Positions 24,928 to 35,488 of a stretch of 64,000 nucleotides of DNA are shown in pieces (position 1 is the first letter of the stretch; every line of letters starts with the position of its first letter). The notes beneath the pieces are model-generated. The model had not been told where the DNA came from. It was given only the letters and a program-made list of their open reading frames with translations, and made no database searches. The DNA is from Setoptus koraiensis (Eukaryota > Arthropoda), in contig CM106586.1 in assembly GCA_048013815.1 (NCBI GenBank), forward strand, positions 14,198,001-14,262,000. The letters run 5' to 3'. The translations under genes were made by a program, and so were the position numbers.

Positions 24928-25384
24928 TTAGTTATTAGTTATATCCAGCAAAAACGAATTGTGGAAGCAGAGGACGGCGTTGTTGGTACATCGCAAGTAA
25001 ATGCGCTCACATTCAACGCTTGAATACTGGCTACTGTTGGAGCAAAGCGTCAAGAAGACATCGTCGTTGTCGTCGTTATTATTACGTAATAGCTTACTAA
25101 TGTAGGAAGCGTTAAAACGATGCCGTTCGCCTGCTACAGCTTGCTCATAAAGAGCTAGATTATTCATATGTTCTAGTCTATCTTTACTATTATATCTAGG
25201 CAAACAAGTAATACAAACAAACAACAAAAAATAAAGCAGCGTTCTCACCTAACATCCAGCATGGTTGTTGTTTGAGACTCGCAATGTCACCAATGTACCA
25301 TTGGATACATTCAATTGGAGTGTTGGTCCGACACTCGGACGCAAACAAGATTAAGACGCTCACTACTATCAGCACACTACTCAC
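24928..25384 (-). CDS. Possible small secreted cysteine-containing protein, unrecognised
   Basis: Two signal-peptide-like starts lie close together on the minus strand. The upstream frame (from 25384) begins MSSVLIVVSVLILFASEC and reaches a donor GTGAGA (intron start 25248). Joining to an AG at 25173-25174 keeps the frame (exons 25249-25384 and 24928-25172, 126 residues, 76 bp intron). Alternatively the downstream frame is a separate single-exon protein from 25248 to 24928 (106 residues, MRTLLYFLLFVCITCLP leader). The shared C-terminal part has four cysteines (CSNSS, VEC, RCT, LCF). I do not recognise a family, and the better acceptor by sequence (CCTAG) does not keep frame. It lies about 150 bp from the 3' end of the DPP4-like gene, tail to tail. 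Confidence 0.35.
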
Positions 25385-27167
25385 TGGGCCCCATAGTTCA
25401 TGGCTTCATAAATTTATTAGTGAGGTTTATTAGTGAGGTGGGCCAATGATGCAACATGCAATAATCAGCTGTTTGGTCAGGTAGTTTGGGGCCATTCATT
25501 ATTATTTTCGACTCGACTTGGATTGCATTCTCTGCTCGCTTAATTAGCCGCTGCCGGCCCGAGGTCGGGACCGCAAGCGTGTTTTGTGCGACTATTTGCG
25601 AGTGCCCAAGTGGGTACGTTTGCCGTGTAGAAGCTGTTCGCTAGAGCGAACATTGTTCATGGGAGGGGCGATGGTCGCGATGGGAGAGCAGGCACACACT
25701 CAATGTTCATATTGGGCAGTTTCAATCGAGTGTGCACAAAGTAACACCTTTTGTTTGCCACTCCGTTATTGGTTGGCGCCGATCTGAGACTGAACCTCAC
25801 TTACCCGAGGCGGAAATGAGAGCGCGCCGTGTCGTGCGAACACAACGTTAGAAGCCGGCAGCGGATGCTCGCGGGGCGACTTGTGTAACCATTTGTCTCA
25901 TTGGCCGGTCGCATTGTTGGCTGCTGTTGAAAAGCGCTTTCAATTTGAACTGATTACATGAATCTCTCTCACATTGTCGGTATGTGTGTGTGTGTGTGTG
26001 TGTGGCGCGCGCGCGCGCTCATTTCGGAAGATCGCGCGAATATGTTTAAAGTGTGCCAGAGTGTGACCGCTGCTCGCATAATGGATTAGGTGCCCAATGG
26101 TGGCTGTTGTCAGCGAACTTTTGCAGCAGCTGCACGGCGAACTGTTGGCTGGCGAATGTTTCGTGTGCCACGTTCGATCTAATGTAACGCGCGCGTAGGG
26201 GCACAGTTATTCAAGTTCAATACCTACACAACACACACACACACACGGAATCAAGTTATCACAACAGCGAGCCATACTCAACTTATGCCACCAACGTGCA
26301 GCGCAAGCGATCGATGCAACAATTGCCGTGGGCGCAAAAGCGCTCCTGCGCGCACTCCGGGGGCACAAAATGGGGAACGGGCGCCCAAGTGTGGAGCGTG
26401 CGTGCGTAGCGACGGCAGCCTAGCACCATGTTCGATGGCTGCCGGCCAATGCAAATGTTCGATCTTGAGCCGAGCGCTGAGTCTCGCTGAGTCGGCCCAC
26501 ACTGTGTCGTGTGTGTTTAATGTGCGACGCTAGTTCGACAATAGTTCGATCGCCCATCTGGGAGCGCTCGCTGGCTGTAGCAGCTGGAGCAGCGAGAGGG
26601 AACTTTTGCCCCTCGCTGCAAGCGCACGCTCTCTGTTGCGTCGCCCATGTTTAGGGCGCTGCTGTGTGTGTGTGTGTGTGTGCCTGCTGCAGTGTGAGCC
26701 CTATGGAACTGTTCACGAGCGAACTATCTTGCTCTATGTTTGTGTGTGCTCTATCTCTCTTGCCAACGACGACGACGACGGGCGACGGGCGAGGAACTAG
26801 AGCACGCGAGACGATAAGCGACGCAGCAAAGGAGAAACAATATGCGATATAATGAAGCGAATCTCCAACGCAAGCTAGTCACTCGCTCGCACACAGGGCA
26901 TTTTAGCAGGCAAGATATCGCATCTGCGCTGGCTTGTGCAGTGTGAATTTAAAATTATTAATTTTTCAATTATTTATTGTTAGTATCAGAGATCGAAATC
27001 GACGCTGGAATCCGACAATCACGACAATCAAGCGAAACAAAACACTGATTGCAAGCCACAGCTAGTTGAAATAGCCACAATAATACCGGTAGATAAAACC
27101 CAAATGATAGATTCGTCTGGCAATGTCAGCAAGGCAGTGATGTAATTACGATCGCACTAGGCACAAA
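25385..27167. other. GC-rich upstream region of SPSB3, no gene recognised
   Basis: About 1.8 kb, GC-rich, with GT microsatellites at about 25983-26002 and 26662-26682, a GCGC run near 26004-26018, and a direct duplication TTTATTAGTGAGG at about 25411-25437. Open frames here have biased composition and no domain, so I treat them as chance. Probably 5' regulatory and leader sequence of SPSB3. Confidence 0.5.
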
Positions 27168-28843
27168 ATGGAAAACACCAGGGGCAACTCATGCGACATT
27201 GACGACTGGCGATGGAGCTCGACGGACAAAACCGACGAGGTGAGTACACGCCCACACACAAGACACACCGACGCATAAAACCCATAATATCCAGACAAAT
27301 CCAGCTGCACACTGTGTAGCGCATCTTCAGCATCACTAACGTATCTCTCTGTCTCATACACAATCGGTATGCAACTAATATCCATGCATGCACAATATCC
27401 AGTGCGTTGTGAGCGACGACGGTCACGAGGTTCTATTCCATCCGGAATGCAGCGGAGGCACCGACTGCATCAGAGCAAATCGACCCTTGCCAAGAAACGG
27501 AAACCATTACTATTGGGAGGTAAGTGGCACAACACTCAGGGGCCTCATCGCCATTTGACTACTCGCATTATACTAATCGACCACTCAACCCACACACACA
27601 CACACAATCCAGGTCACTATTTATCATAGGATATACGGCACGGCAGTAATGGTTGGCGTCTGCACCAGAAATCAATCTCTTGCCGACGACAAGTACTACA
27701 GTCTCATTGGATTTGATGAAAACGGCTGGTGTCTCACTCATAAGGGCGATATATGGCACAATAGAAAGTCACGCAGATATACAGATGCCTTTGGCGAGGA
27801 TAAAGGTGATCAGACCATTGGAGTTTTATACGACTCCGCAAATGGAATATTAACATTTTATAAAGTGAGTTACTTAACCTCATATTATGGCCCACTGTAC
27901 ACGCACATTAAGCATTATTAGATTATAAACAAAGCAAGCAAGATATTATCAGTTAGTGAGACACTCATAGTGACAACACTAATACAACTATTAGAACAAT
28001 TGATTGACGACATACATCATGGGCACTAATATTGCACATTTATACAATTAGTGCAACCACATGATTATATCCAAGCGTGAGGTGATAATGCTGAACGTTT
28101 ATTGTGGCCAGATTAATTTTCAAGTCTATTCCTTTGTGTGGTTCATGCCGTTCCATTCACTATTTATACCAGCGATATGAGCTTGCTAGAATGGTGGAGC
28201 CTAACTACAGAGGAGCAACATTTATAGCTTATCATTTGCGCCTATCAATTTTATTACATCTGATTAATCCTCTCTATTTACATGCGTGTCTATGCTATTT
28301 GTACTATTTTTTCATCTAAATTTACTCGATAACAGAATGGCAAATGCTTAGGACAGGCCTTTGATAATTTGCACAAATCAGGTGAAGATCTCTATCCCGT
28401 AATCGGATCAACAGCACTACGAACTAAAATCAGACTAGAAGGCGCTTACCGATATTTTCCTAATCTGAAAGACAGGTAATTGTTATCTTTGAGCGACACA
28501 TCTCGTTCATATGAACGTGATTTTACTTTATCAACTATCATTTACAGTTTACTGACAATCCACTGATATATCTGTTTACCATAAATTACCAACAAACAAA
28601 TGTAGATGCCGCTACGTTGTGTACCATCGCATTCTCAAGGACACAAACGATACAAGCAAATTACAATTACCCACAACATTGCTGCAATATATTTATGAAT
28701 TATCGCCAGGTTCCGTCAAAAACGACGAGCGTGGGCAAAACCAACATTATAAAACTTTTGGACAAAATGGTTCTGAAAATAAACGGAATCACAGAGCAGG
28801 AGTTGACGCCATCACAAATAGAATTCGGTTTTCTTATAGCTAA
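27168..28843 (+). CDS. SPSB3: SPRY domain and SOCS box protein 3 (SPSB3) homologue
   Basis: Five phase-consistent exons: 27168-27239, 27403-27519, 27613-27864, 28336-28475, 28606-28843 (272 residues). The SPRY/B30.2 domain runs through YYWE, VYHR-type core and YGTAVMVGVCT, then the D-E-N-G-W-C-L-T-H-K-G-D-I-W segment and IGVLYDSANGILTFYK, ending with LRTKIRLEGAYRYFPNL. A short SOCS-box-like segment follows (CRYVVYHRIL...LPTTLLQYIYEL). Family knowledge: SPSB proteins are Elongin B/C-Cullin adaptors, and SPSB3 targets nuclear substrates in vertebrates. Length is close to SPSB2/3 proteins, though vertebrate SPSB3 has a longer tail. The start lies 24 codons before the first intron and includes DDWRW, similar to the family's W-x-W entry. 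Confidence 0.9.
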
Positions 28844-30964
28844 ACGTGCCACATTGGACAGCAACCTTCAGGAAAACTCACAAATGATCACACAGTATGA
28901 GTTGTGAACACAGTGAGACAATATTGCGGTTGATTATTTCTAGGGCGTCATAAGACTTGAGACAACCAAATATAACTATTTTGCTTATTCACACGAGCAA
29001 CAAATATCACCATTCATAGAACAACTATTAGACATTATTGAACAGGCGTCTAGAATTTATCATCAGTAATTTATCCGATTGATTCTGGTATATCATACCA
29101 GTACGTATACAAGTAATCAACATCTTGAACGACAACCAGTGACGATCACTCAACAAAACTCGACACGCTCTGGTCAGTGGTCACGTTCAAGACATTCAAC
29201 GTTTATTTTCATTCGAGGCTGTCTGAAACTCTGAACGCTACATCAGTCCTGCTGACATGTATATAGAAGACACTTGCGAACAATACTTAAATAGGCTATC
29301 ATAAAACATTTAGGAAAACACAAAACATTGATTATAGAGATTGTTAAGACTAATCAACTTAACTAATTTGGTTTATTATTACATTGTGATAATGATCCCA
29401 TGCAAAACAAGCATACGATCCTTCATCATCGTGTCAGTCTAAACTAAATTAGAAAATCTCCGAGTTAATCTAGTCATGAACGGATGGAGGTGGTGCGAGC
29501 TGGAGTAGGATACAATTGTATGAACTAATTAATGCGAACGTATTAAGATATTCGTACCAATGATATTACAAAAAAGTATTGCTCTACCTTTGCCGTTAAA
29601 TTTATAATTATTCGGTCATTCGACTATGATAGGTAATAGTAGTTATTAGTAATAATGAATCAATAAATGGACACAAGAAATGTTCAACATCACCCTAGTG
29701 GTCTTAATTTAAAGTTGCTTTCCTTTTGTCATGAACGCCTCTCATAAATATCAAAGTGGGAAAAAGTTATGCTGCAGTTCTTGATCATCTACTAATACAT
29801 CTCGGTAAAAGCAACAAAATTTTAACTCGAAATTCTCTCATATTTTATTTTTATGTGTGAAGATACAATCTGAATTTCAATTAATATAGACAAAGCGCCC
29901 TGTTGAAGGACAAGCAAGAAACATTAAGAGACTCTGAAAATAGAATTTTGAGCCCGTAAAATACATGAGGGCACACAGGATTTCTCATGCATTTTCTCAT
30001 TGAATTTTTTTTTTTTTAACAAAGTGCGCCGTTCACTTACTTTTGCATGGTTTATTGCTCTCAAAGGTCGGGTTTACCGAGATATAGATTATAAAAAACT
30101 ATAAAATTTCTACGATCTTGGCTCAATTATCAAACGAACCTAGCAAGCTCTTGAATCAGAAACTGAAGGATGTCTCAGCAGCACGATACCTGTCTAAGCT
30201 CTGCTAGAAACATGTAGCAAAGTCACTGATGTGTTGGCCATCTTTAACGCTGAAAATACCTTGTTTCACTTCTAAGTTTTAATTTTTCTTCTAAACGATT
30301 GTGTCTCTGATCTTTGATCCTGAGTTCTTACACAAGTTGTAATTCATGGGCCAGCTCTCACGAAATATGGTCGATTACGTAACAGTTTGTGTTTGAATAT
30401 GCCGCTCGAGAGTTTTTGCGGCGCCCAATAACTGTGTCGCCAGCATTGGATGTTTCAGCGAATGGGAATCGCTGATTGGGGGCAGTCACAGCGTTCATAG
30501 GCGCAGTTATTGCCCCTCTAGCTTTAGCGCACTTTATTCCTGTGGCGACTGCTTTGTTTTGATTTTGTGTCTTTGATGGTTCCATTAATTGGCGCCAAAC
30601 TTTTTCTATTGATGCTAGTGCCAGTGCTGGTCAGACTATATATATACACAGTCCCGACACATTGTTGCCGCATTAGGACATGATATTCGCCACTTGCGTC
30701 GGTATTTCGATATTATTCGAATATCAGTTTTAATTTAATCACAATTTTAGATATTTTGAGTATATTTTAACAACCGACGCAGCCTACAAGGTCAAAAGTA
30801 ACATTATCTCCATTAATTCCGACAATAGAAGCTGGTCTTTCAATTCGTGTAGCAGCCCAATAATCACATCAATAAACAAAAATCACCAGACAACACCGTT
30901 GTTTTATTCAAGTGCACCAGACATTAATATACAAGATCATTTTCCAACGATATCGACTATCTCG
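28844..30964. other. AT-rich intergenic region, no gene recognised
   Basis: About 2.1 kb between SPSB3 and SLBP, AT-rich unlike the other large spacers. It contains a poly-T run near 30007-30018 and an AATAAA near 29661. A minus-strand frame at 30358-30585 has no recognisable domain. The right end (about 30720-30964) probably includes the SLBP promoter and leader. Confidence 0.45.
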
Positions 30965-31690
30965 ATGGATTCCCAAATGTTTGATTGCAGCCACAAAACA
31001 GAGGAATGGACAGACCTATTGCAAATCAATGCATCCGACTCCGCTAAAGATGATAAATTGTGGCACGATCTGGCCGCGGTCAATGCAGACGATATCATAG
31101 AGAGGGCCATACAAAAGAAGCGCCTGAGAGATCTGGAGAAGGCAGAAAAAAGGAAAGCAGCCCAAGCAGCTATTAATAAAAGTACCACTGATACATTAGT
31201 AGACACATTAACACCTAACATCAAATCTATTCCTGCCGGAGATCTCACCAATACAATTACTACGTCGGCTAAAACTAATCTTAACCTAGCAAAAAAGGAT
31301 CACATCAAAAAGCCATTTGTTCCTCTGCCTGAAAGAGACCCCGAAATTTTGAGGCGTCGTCAGAAACAAATCGACTTCGGCAAAAACACCTTAGCATACC
31401 AACAATTTATCAAGCTTAAAACTAAACGAGAGAGAAGTAAAACAGATCCTAGAACGCCAAACAAATGCTTAAAATACTCTCGCAGGTCATTTGACCAGCT
31501 AATCAAGCTGTGGCGTATAAGCTTGCACAAATATGACCCAGAGGGAGCTCCTAAACCAGCTCACTTGATCAATAAGTTGACCTCAACAGATATTGAAATG
31601 TCAGCCGACGATGCCTCTGAAATATTCGATAGTGCTTTCTCGGAAGCTGTCACCAATCTATCGACAGGAGATTACCCGTCCACCGGTTGA
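30965..31690 (+). CDS. SLBP: Histone stem-loop-binding protein
   Basis: The SLBP RNA-binding domain is unmistakable at about residues 130-192: RRQKQIDFGKNTLAYQQF, then DPRTPNK with the phosphorylatable Thr of the TPNK motif, and KYSRRSFDQLIKLWR...LHKYDP. Family knowledge: it binds the 3' stem-loop of replication-dependent histone mRNAs and directs their processing, export and translation. I chose the first ATG in the open frame (MDSQMFD, 241 residues). The frame is open further upstream without an ATG, so an extra 5' exon is possible. N-terminal half is Lys/Glu/Thr-rich and poorly conserved; the C-terminal tail is acidic. The 3' end faces SEC24 136 bp away. Confidence 0.94.
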   Translation: MDSQMFDCSHKTEEWTDLLQINASDSAKDDKLWHDLAAVNADDIIERAIQKKRLRDLEKAEKRKAAQAAINKSTTDTLVDTLTPNIKSIPAGDLTNTITTSAKTNLNLAKKDHIKKPFVPLPERDPEILRRRQKQIDFGKNTLAYQQFIKLKTKRERSKTDPRTPNKCLKYSRRSFDQLIKLWRISLHKYDPEGAPKPAHLINKLTSTDIEMSADDASEIFDSAFSEAVTNLSTGDYPSTG

Positions 31691-31758
31691 GAGCTACGAT
31701 CTAATGAAACCGAATATGTTTGTCTCGAATAATTATACTATAACTAAAATTATGCTAC

Positions 31759-31764
31759 AATAAA
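31759..31764 (+). terminator. AATAAA polyadenylation signal for SLBP
   Basis: Canonical AATAAA lies 69 bp after the SLBP stop codon and before the converging SEC24 3' end. Confidence 0.6.
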
Positions 31765-31826
31765 ATCATTGAAGGCTCTGTGCGTGCTATAACTTATAAA
31801 CTTAGTTTCCAACTGCAATGATATGA

Positions 31827-34800
31827 TCATGGATTTAATTTGTTTCTTATCTCTTGGTGCAGACTACACAAAACTTCAACATAGGATGCGTTGTCCAATT
31901 TGAAAGAATCGGAAGCCGACTTTTGTATAACATTAACCTTTCTGTCTTCATAGAGGAAATTCTTGAACACCGCCTCTGTTTTATCGCGCCCTTGACGAAC
32001 AACTGTTACTTTTAGGGCCCTCTTTCGTCCCTTTGATAGATCTGCGATCAAATTTTCCAAAAATTTTGTCTCCGAAGATTTCGAGTCACGATACACCTAT
32101 AGTTGGTAGAGAGAAGATTAAAAAGTTAGCATTCATAACGAAAGAGAGATTTTTTTTTATCTAATTTCCGCGAATTCCGCATCGTAGATAATACTCACCC
32201 AGTTGAGGTAATCATCATCCTTGTGACTGCCAAACACGCTAGTCAGAAATTGTGAGCCCAGGTCGTTATTTGGAAAATAAATGAATAGATAATAACCGTT
32301 TTCCAGTATATAACATTGACCATGCTGTTCCTCTATAACGAGTCTATAACATCTCGATAGCTCAGCAGACAAGCCGTGGGTGTTCTCTTGATCTGCTTTG
32401 CAAGCCTCAATAGAATATAATCTGGGATACAATGTAACTTGAGATTGTGCAGGCGTAGACCCCAACAGATGTATTTGAGAAAGAGCTTTATCGTCAGGGG
32501 ATAGTTCCGATCCACCGTCGATGGCGTCACACTTCAAAGCCCCACATAAATACATTGGCAGCAACTTCATTCCTTCAGGCAAAATCAACTGACTTGGTGC
32601 ACTCTCCGGTTGGGCGCAGTGTTTTCGATAAGCAATCAATATTGATACAATTCTATTGTTTAGTTGCTCTTTGACCTGCTTGGATGTCAAGGATCCAGAC
32701 TTTAATTTCTGCATTGCTTCTTTTATGATTAGATTGACAGTTGTATCACAGCAAACTGTGCGATACAAATCCTGTATCAATGTACACGTAGACAAGGCCA
32801 AGTTATGCACTCGAATCCTACGCTCTCCACAAAGAGAAGTATAAATCATGGCAAATTGTATAACAACAAGATCCTTTTCGTGCAGTTTGTCATCATAGTT
32901 TAGTTGGACAGCAATATTTGATGTGGTGTTCACAGCCGACATGTCGTAGTTTGATCCAATTGCAGGACTGAAATTTCCGAGATAATTGCATGGGCTGATA
33001 CCGGGGGATGTGCGAACCCTCATCTGCGCATCAAAAGCGACCGTTGATTTTAAAGAATATTTCAAATCTTCTATAAATTTATCTGGCGTTAGTTCGTTAA
33101 AATATTTATTGATTGTATTGCTTCCAGTCAGTCTTGCCAATTCTCCAATCGAAGCCACATCGAGATAAGGACCGGAGGCTGATGGAAATAGAAATAGCTC
33201 GACTCCGCTAGCATAATCTGTGATGCATTTCTGAGCCAGCGAAGTATAATATGCATTGGGAGAAAGTACCTCTTTTTCTTTGTCAGTTCCCAGTGCTCGC
33301 CTCATGTCGTCGGGATTCTTTTTAGCTATTAGGCGTCCTGGTGTAGTAGAATCTCCATAAGTCGGCAGCGAACAATGGAACATATAGATCTTACCGGCTG
33401 GTATAGCCTCTTGTTGGTTTGGTGACAGTCTCGCGTTCTTCTGATTACCGTTTTGCCCGGTCTGAAGCCAATTGGTAGTATCAGCGGCGCATGTTTTAAA
33501 AGCTGCCTCAATCACTGGCCCTAACACAGTCTGGGTTTCCAGGTCAGAGTCGGGGCAAAGAGATGGTAAAGCCTCCAAAAATTGTTTGATCTGCTCATAA
33601 TTTTCGATAGGATCTAGAAGAAATTGAGAGGTTGATGCCACTGTAGCTGATGAGGCAACATCACAAATAACATAAGCGTGACCTCCGTTTGCCACGTCAT
33701 ACATAGAAATTTTGGAATTATAACTGATGAAACCAACAAGAGGTGTTATCGGTACTGAGTAGGCAAAGTCTGATGGAATGTTTTCTTTGATGATGTCGGC
33801 GAGATATTTAGATACATAATCGATGACATGTTTCGAATTCCGTGTCATCTCAAAAGCGAAGATGATATGTGGGCGCCTAGGCACCTCAAGCTCATTCCTA
33901 TAATAATTTTTGGTAGCTTTGAATTCGTAACTTCCTAAATGTAACTCTGGTCTTTGAAGTTTATCGACACGATTGAAATTGTGGTCAACTGGGCAAAAAT
34001 AGGATTGGGGTGTTTCATTGATAAGACTGCACAAACAGCATTGATACCTCTTGCCACCTTCGATAAATCTCATATATGGGTTCATGTAAGCCATGCACCT
34101 ATTGCAACGAACAATCTCACTTAGAGACTGTGGAATAAACATTTTTGCATCTACCTCTCTATCATCAAACGGTTTGACAAGAACACCCAAGTCCAAGCCA
34201 GATGCATCTAAAATGTCTTTCGTCGTAGGCACTTGATAAATAGTTGATCTAATATGGCATGGTCGCGAGCACCCCTCATCTTGCAAGACCAATTGGAGGT
34301 CTGGCGATTCTAATGTTGTAACCAAAGGTGGTAGAAGAGCTGGCGCGGTGAATTTGATATGTTTATCAGCCTCAGAAAATCTAGCAATTTCTTCGTTGAT
34401 CATTTGCACCACACTAGGCATCAGGTTAGGATCTAGCTTTTGACGTTCCTGTTGGGGTTGTTGTTGAGGAGCTGGCGGATAGTGCTGGTTGATGGGCGGA
34501 TAATGCTGGTTGACCGGCGGGTGATGCTGGTTGACCGGCGGGTGATGCTGGTTGACCGGCGGGTGATGCTGGTTGATGGGATAATATTGTTGAGGTCCAG
34601 CATGGTATTGTTGATATTGTTGGTGTTGTTGTTGTTGGGGAGGAGGAGGATATGAAGTTGGTTGATTTTGATGCATTGCAGGAGATGGTTGGTTGTGCTG
34701 CATTGAAGAAGGTGGCTGATTGTGGTGCATCGTAGAAGTTGGTTGGTTGTGATTCATCGTAGGAGATGGTTGGTTATATTGCATTGCTGGAGGTGGTGGA

Positions 34801-34865
34801 TTATGATGAATTGTCGAAGATGGTTGATTATATTGCATCGTATGAGGTGGTTGATGATGATGCAT
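31827..34865 (-). CDS. SEC24: COPII coat subunit SEC24, SEC24C/D class
   Basis: Two exons, 32199-34865 and 31827-32096, joined in phase 0 across a 102 bp intron (donor GTGAGT after LNW, acceptor CTATAG), about 978 residues. In order: a Gln/His/Pro-rich N-terminus with heptad-like PPVNQHH repeats, a zinc finger (CNRC...CCLC), the trunk (vWA-like) domain, helical domain (CSLPTYGD...TDKEKE region) and gelsolin-like C-terminus (YILENGYYLFIYF, then SYVEVLCSLHQEIR). The motif order and LKVTVVRQ...EAVFKNFL tail match the C/D class. Role: cargo selection in ER-to-Golgi COPII vesicles. I start at MHHHQPPH; the frame extends 43 codons further to 34994, but that leader is homologous to the leader of the divergent neighbour, suggesting 5' UTR. 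Confidence 0.93.
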
Positions 34866-34909
34866 TGTAAAAGATGTTGGGTGATATTGAGATAATTTAA
34901 GCGACAATT

Positions 34910-35480
34910 CTTCGAATAAATGTAGGATAGCGATTGCGGCTTGAGGGCTAGTGTAAGAATAATATTTATCGGAGTATGTGTCAGTATAACACATATGAGC
35001 GAGGAGTGTGTTCTTACACAGGAAATGTGTACTGAGTGCGCTTCTTTCAATGTCCTTTTGCGAAGTTCATTTTTATTCCGCCAGGAGCGCGCAGAGCCTG
35101 CTTGGATACACACACGAGGATAGAGTGTTACGTTAAATGTTTATTTATTTTGATTCAATCGAGCATTCATTTTAGCACACGAGGTCAACTTGCTCGGATA
35201 ACATTTGGAAATCCATGAGCGTCGCCCTGGCGGAATAAAAAGAAACCCCGCAGAATGATATTGGGAAAAGCGCACACAGTACTGACAAGATCAAGAGCGG
35301 TGCGGACGGGAAAGGGGTGCGTCGGGAGTGTGTTTGGGGTGTGTGCGTGCGCGACACACCCACTAACTGATTTCACCATGTTCATGCTACATGCACAAGT
35401 ACCAATAAATATTACTCATACATTAATCATCAAACCGTGCGCCCGATTCGCTCAAATTAATTTTCGAAAGAACTCTGGTA
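34910..35480. repeat. Imperfect inverted duplication at the divergent SEC24 / HSD17B4-like promoter
   Basis: Left arm is about 34910-35110, right arm about 35205-35480, centred near 35156. Perfectly matching 16-mers are 35070-35085 (TTTTTATTCCGCCAGG) and its reverse complement at 35226-35241. Another pair is 35029-35043 with 35268-35283 (about 13 of 16). An outer pair is 34941-34972 with about 35402-35433 (25 of 32 by my count), displaced by about 64 bp, so one arm has an indel. The repeat spans the promoters and leaders of both genes. Confidence 0.7.
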
Positions 35481-35488
35481 TCTTATCA

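Noticed and set aside
26285-26533. Cysteine-containing 82-codon frame upstream of SPSB3
   Set aside because: Biased GC composition, overlapped by an equally open antisense frame, no family resemblance.
30358-30585. 75-codon minus-strand frame
   Set aside because: No domain, no convincing start context, isolated.
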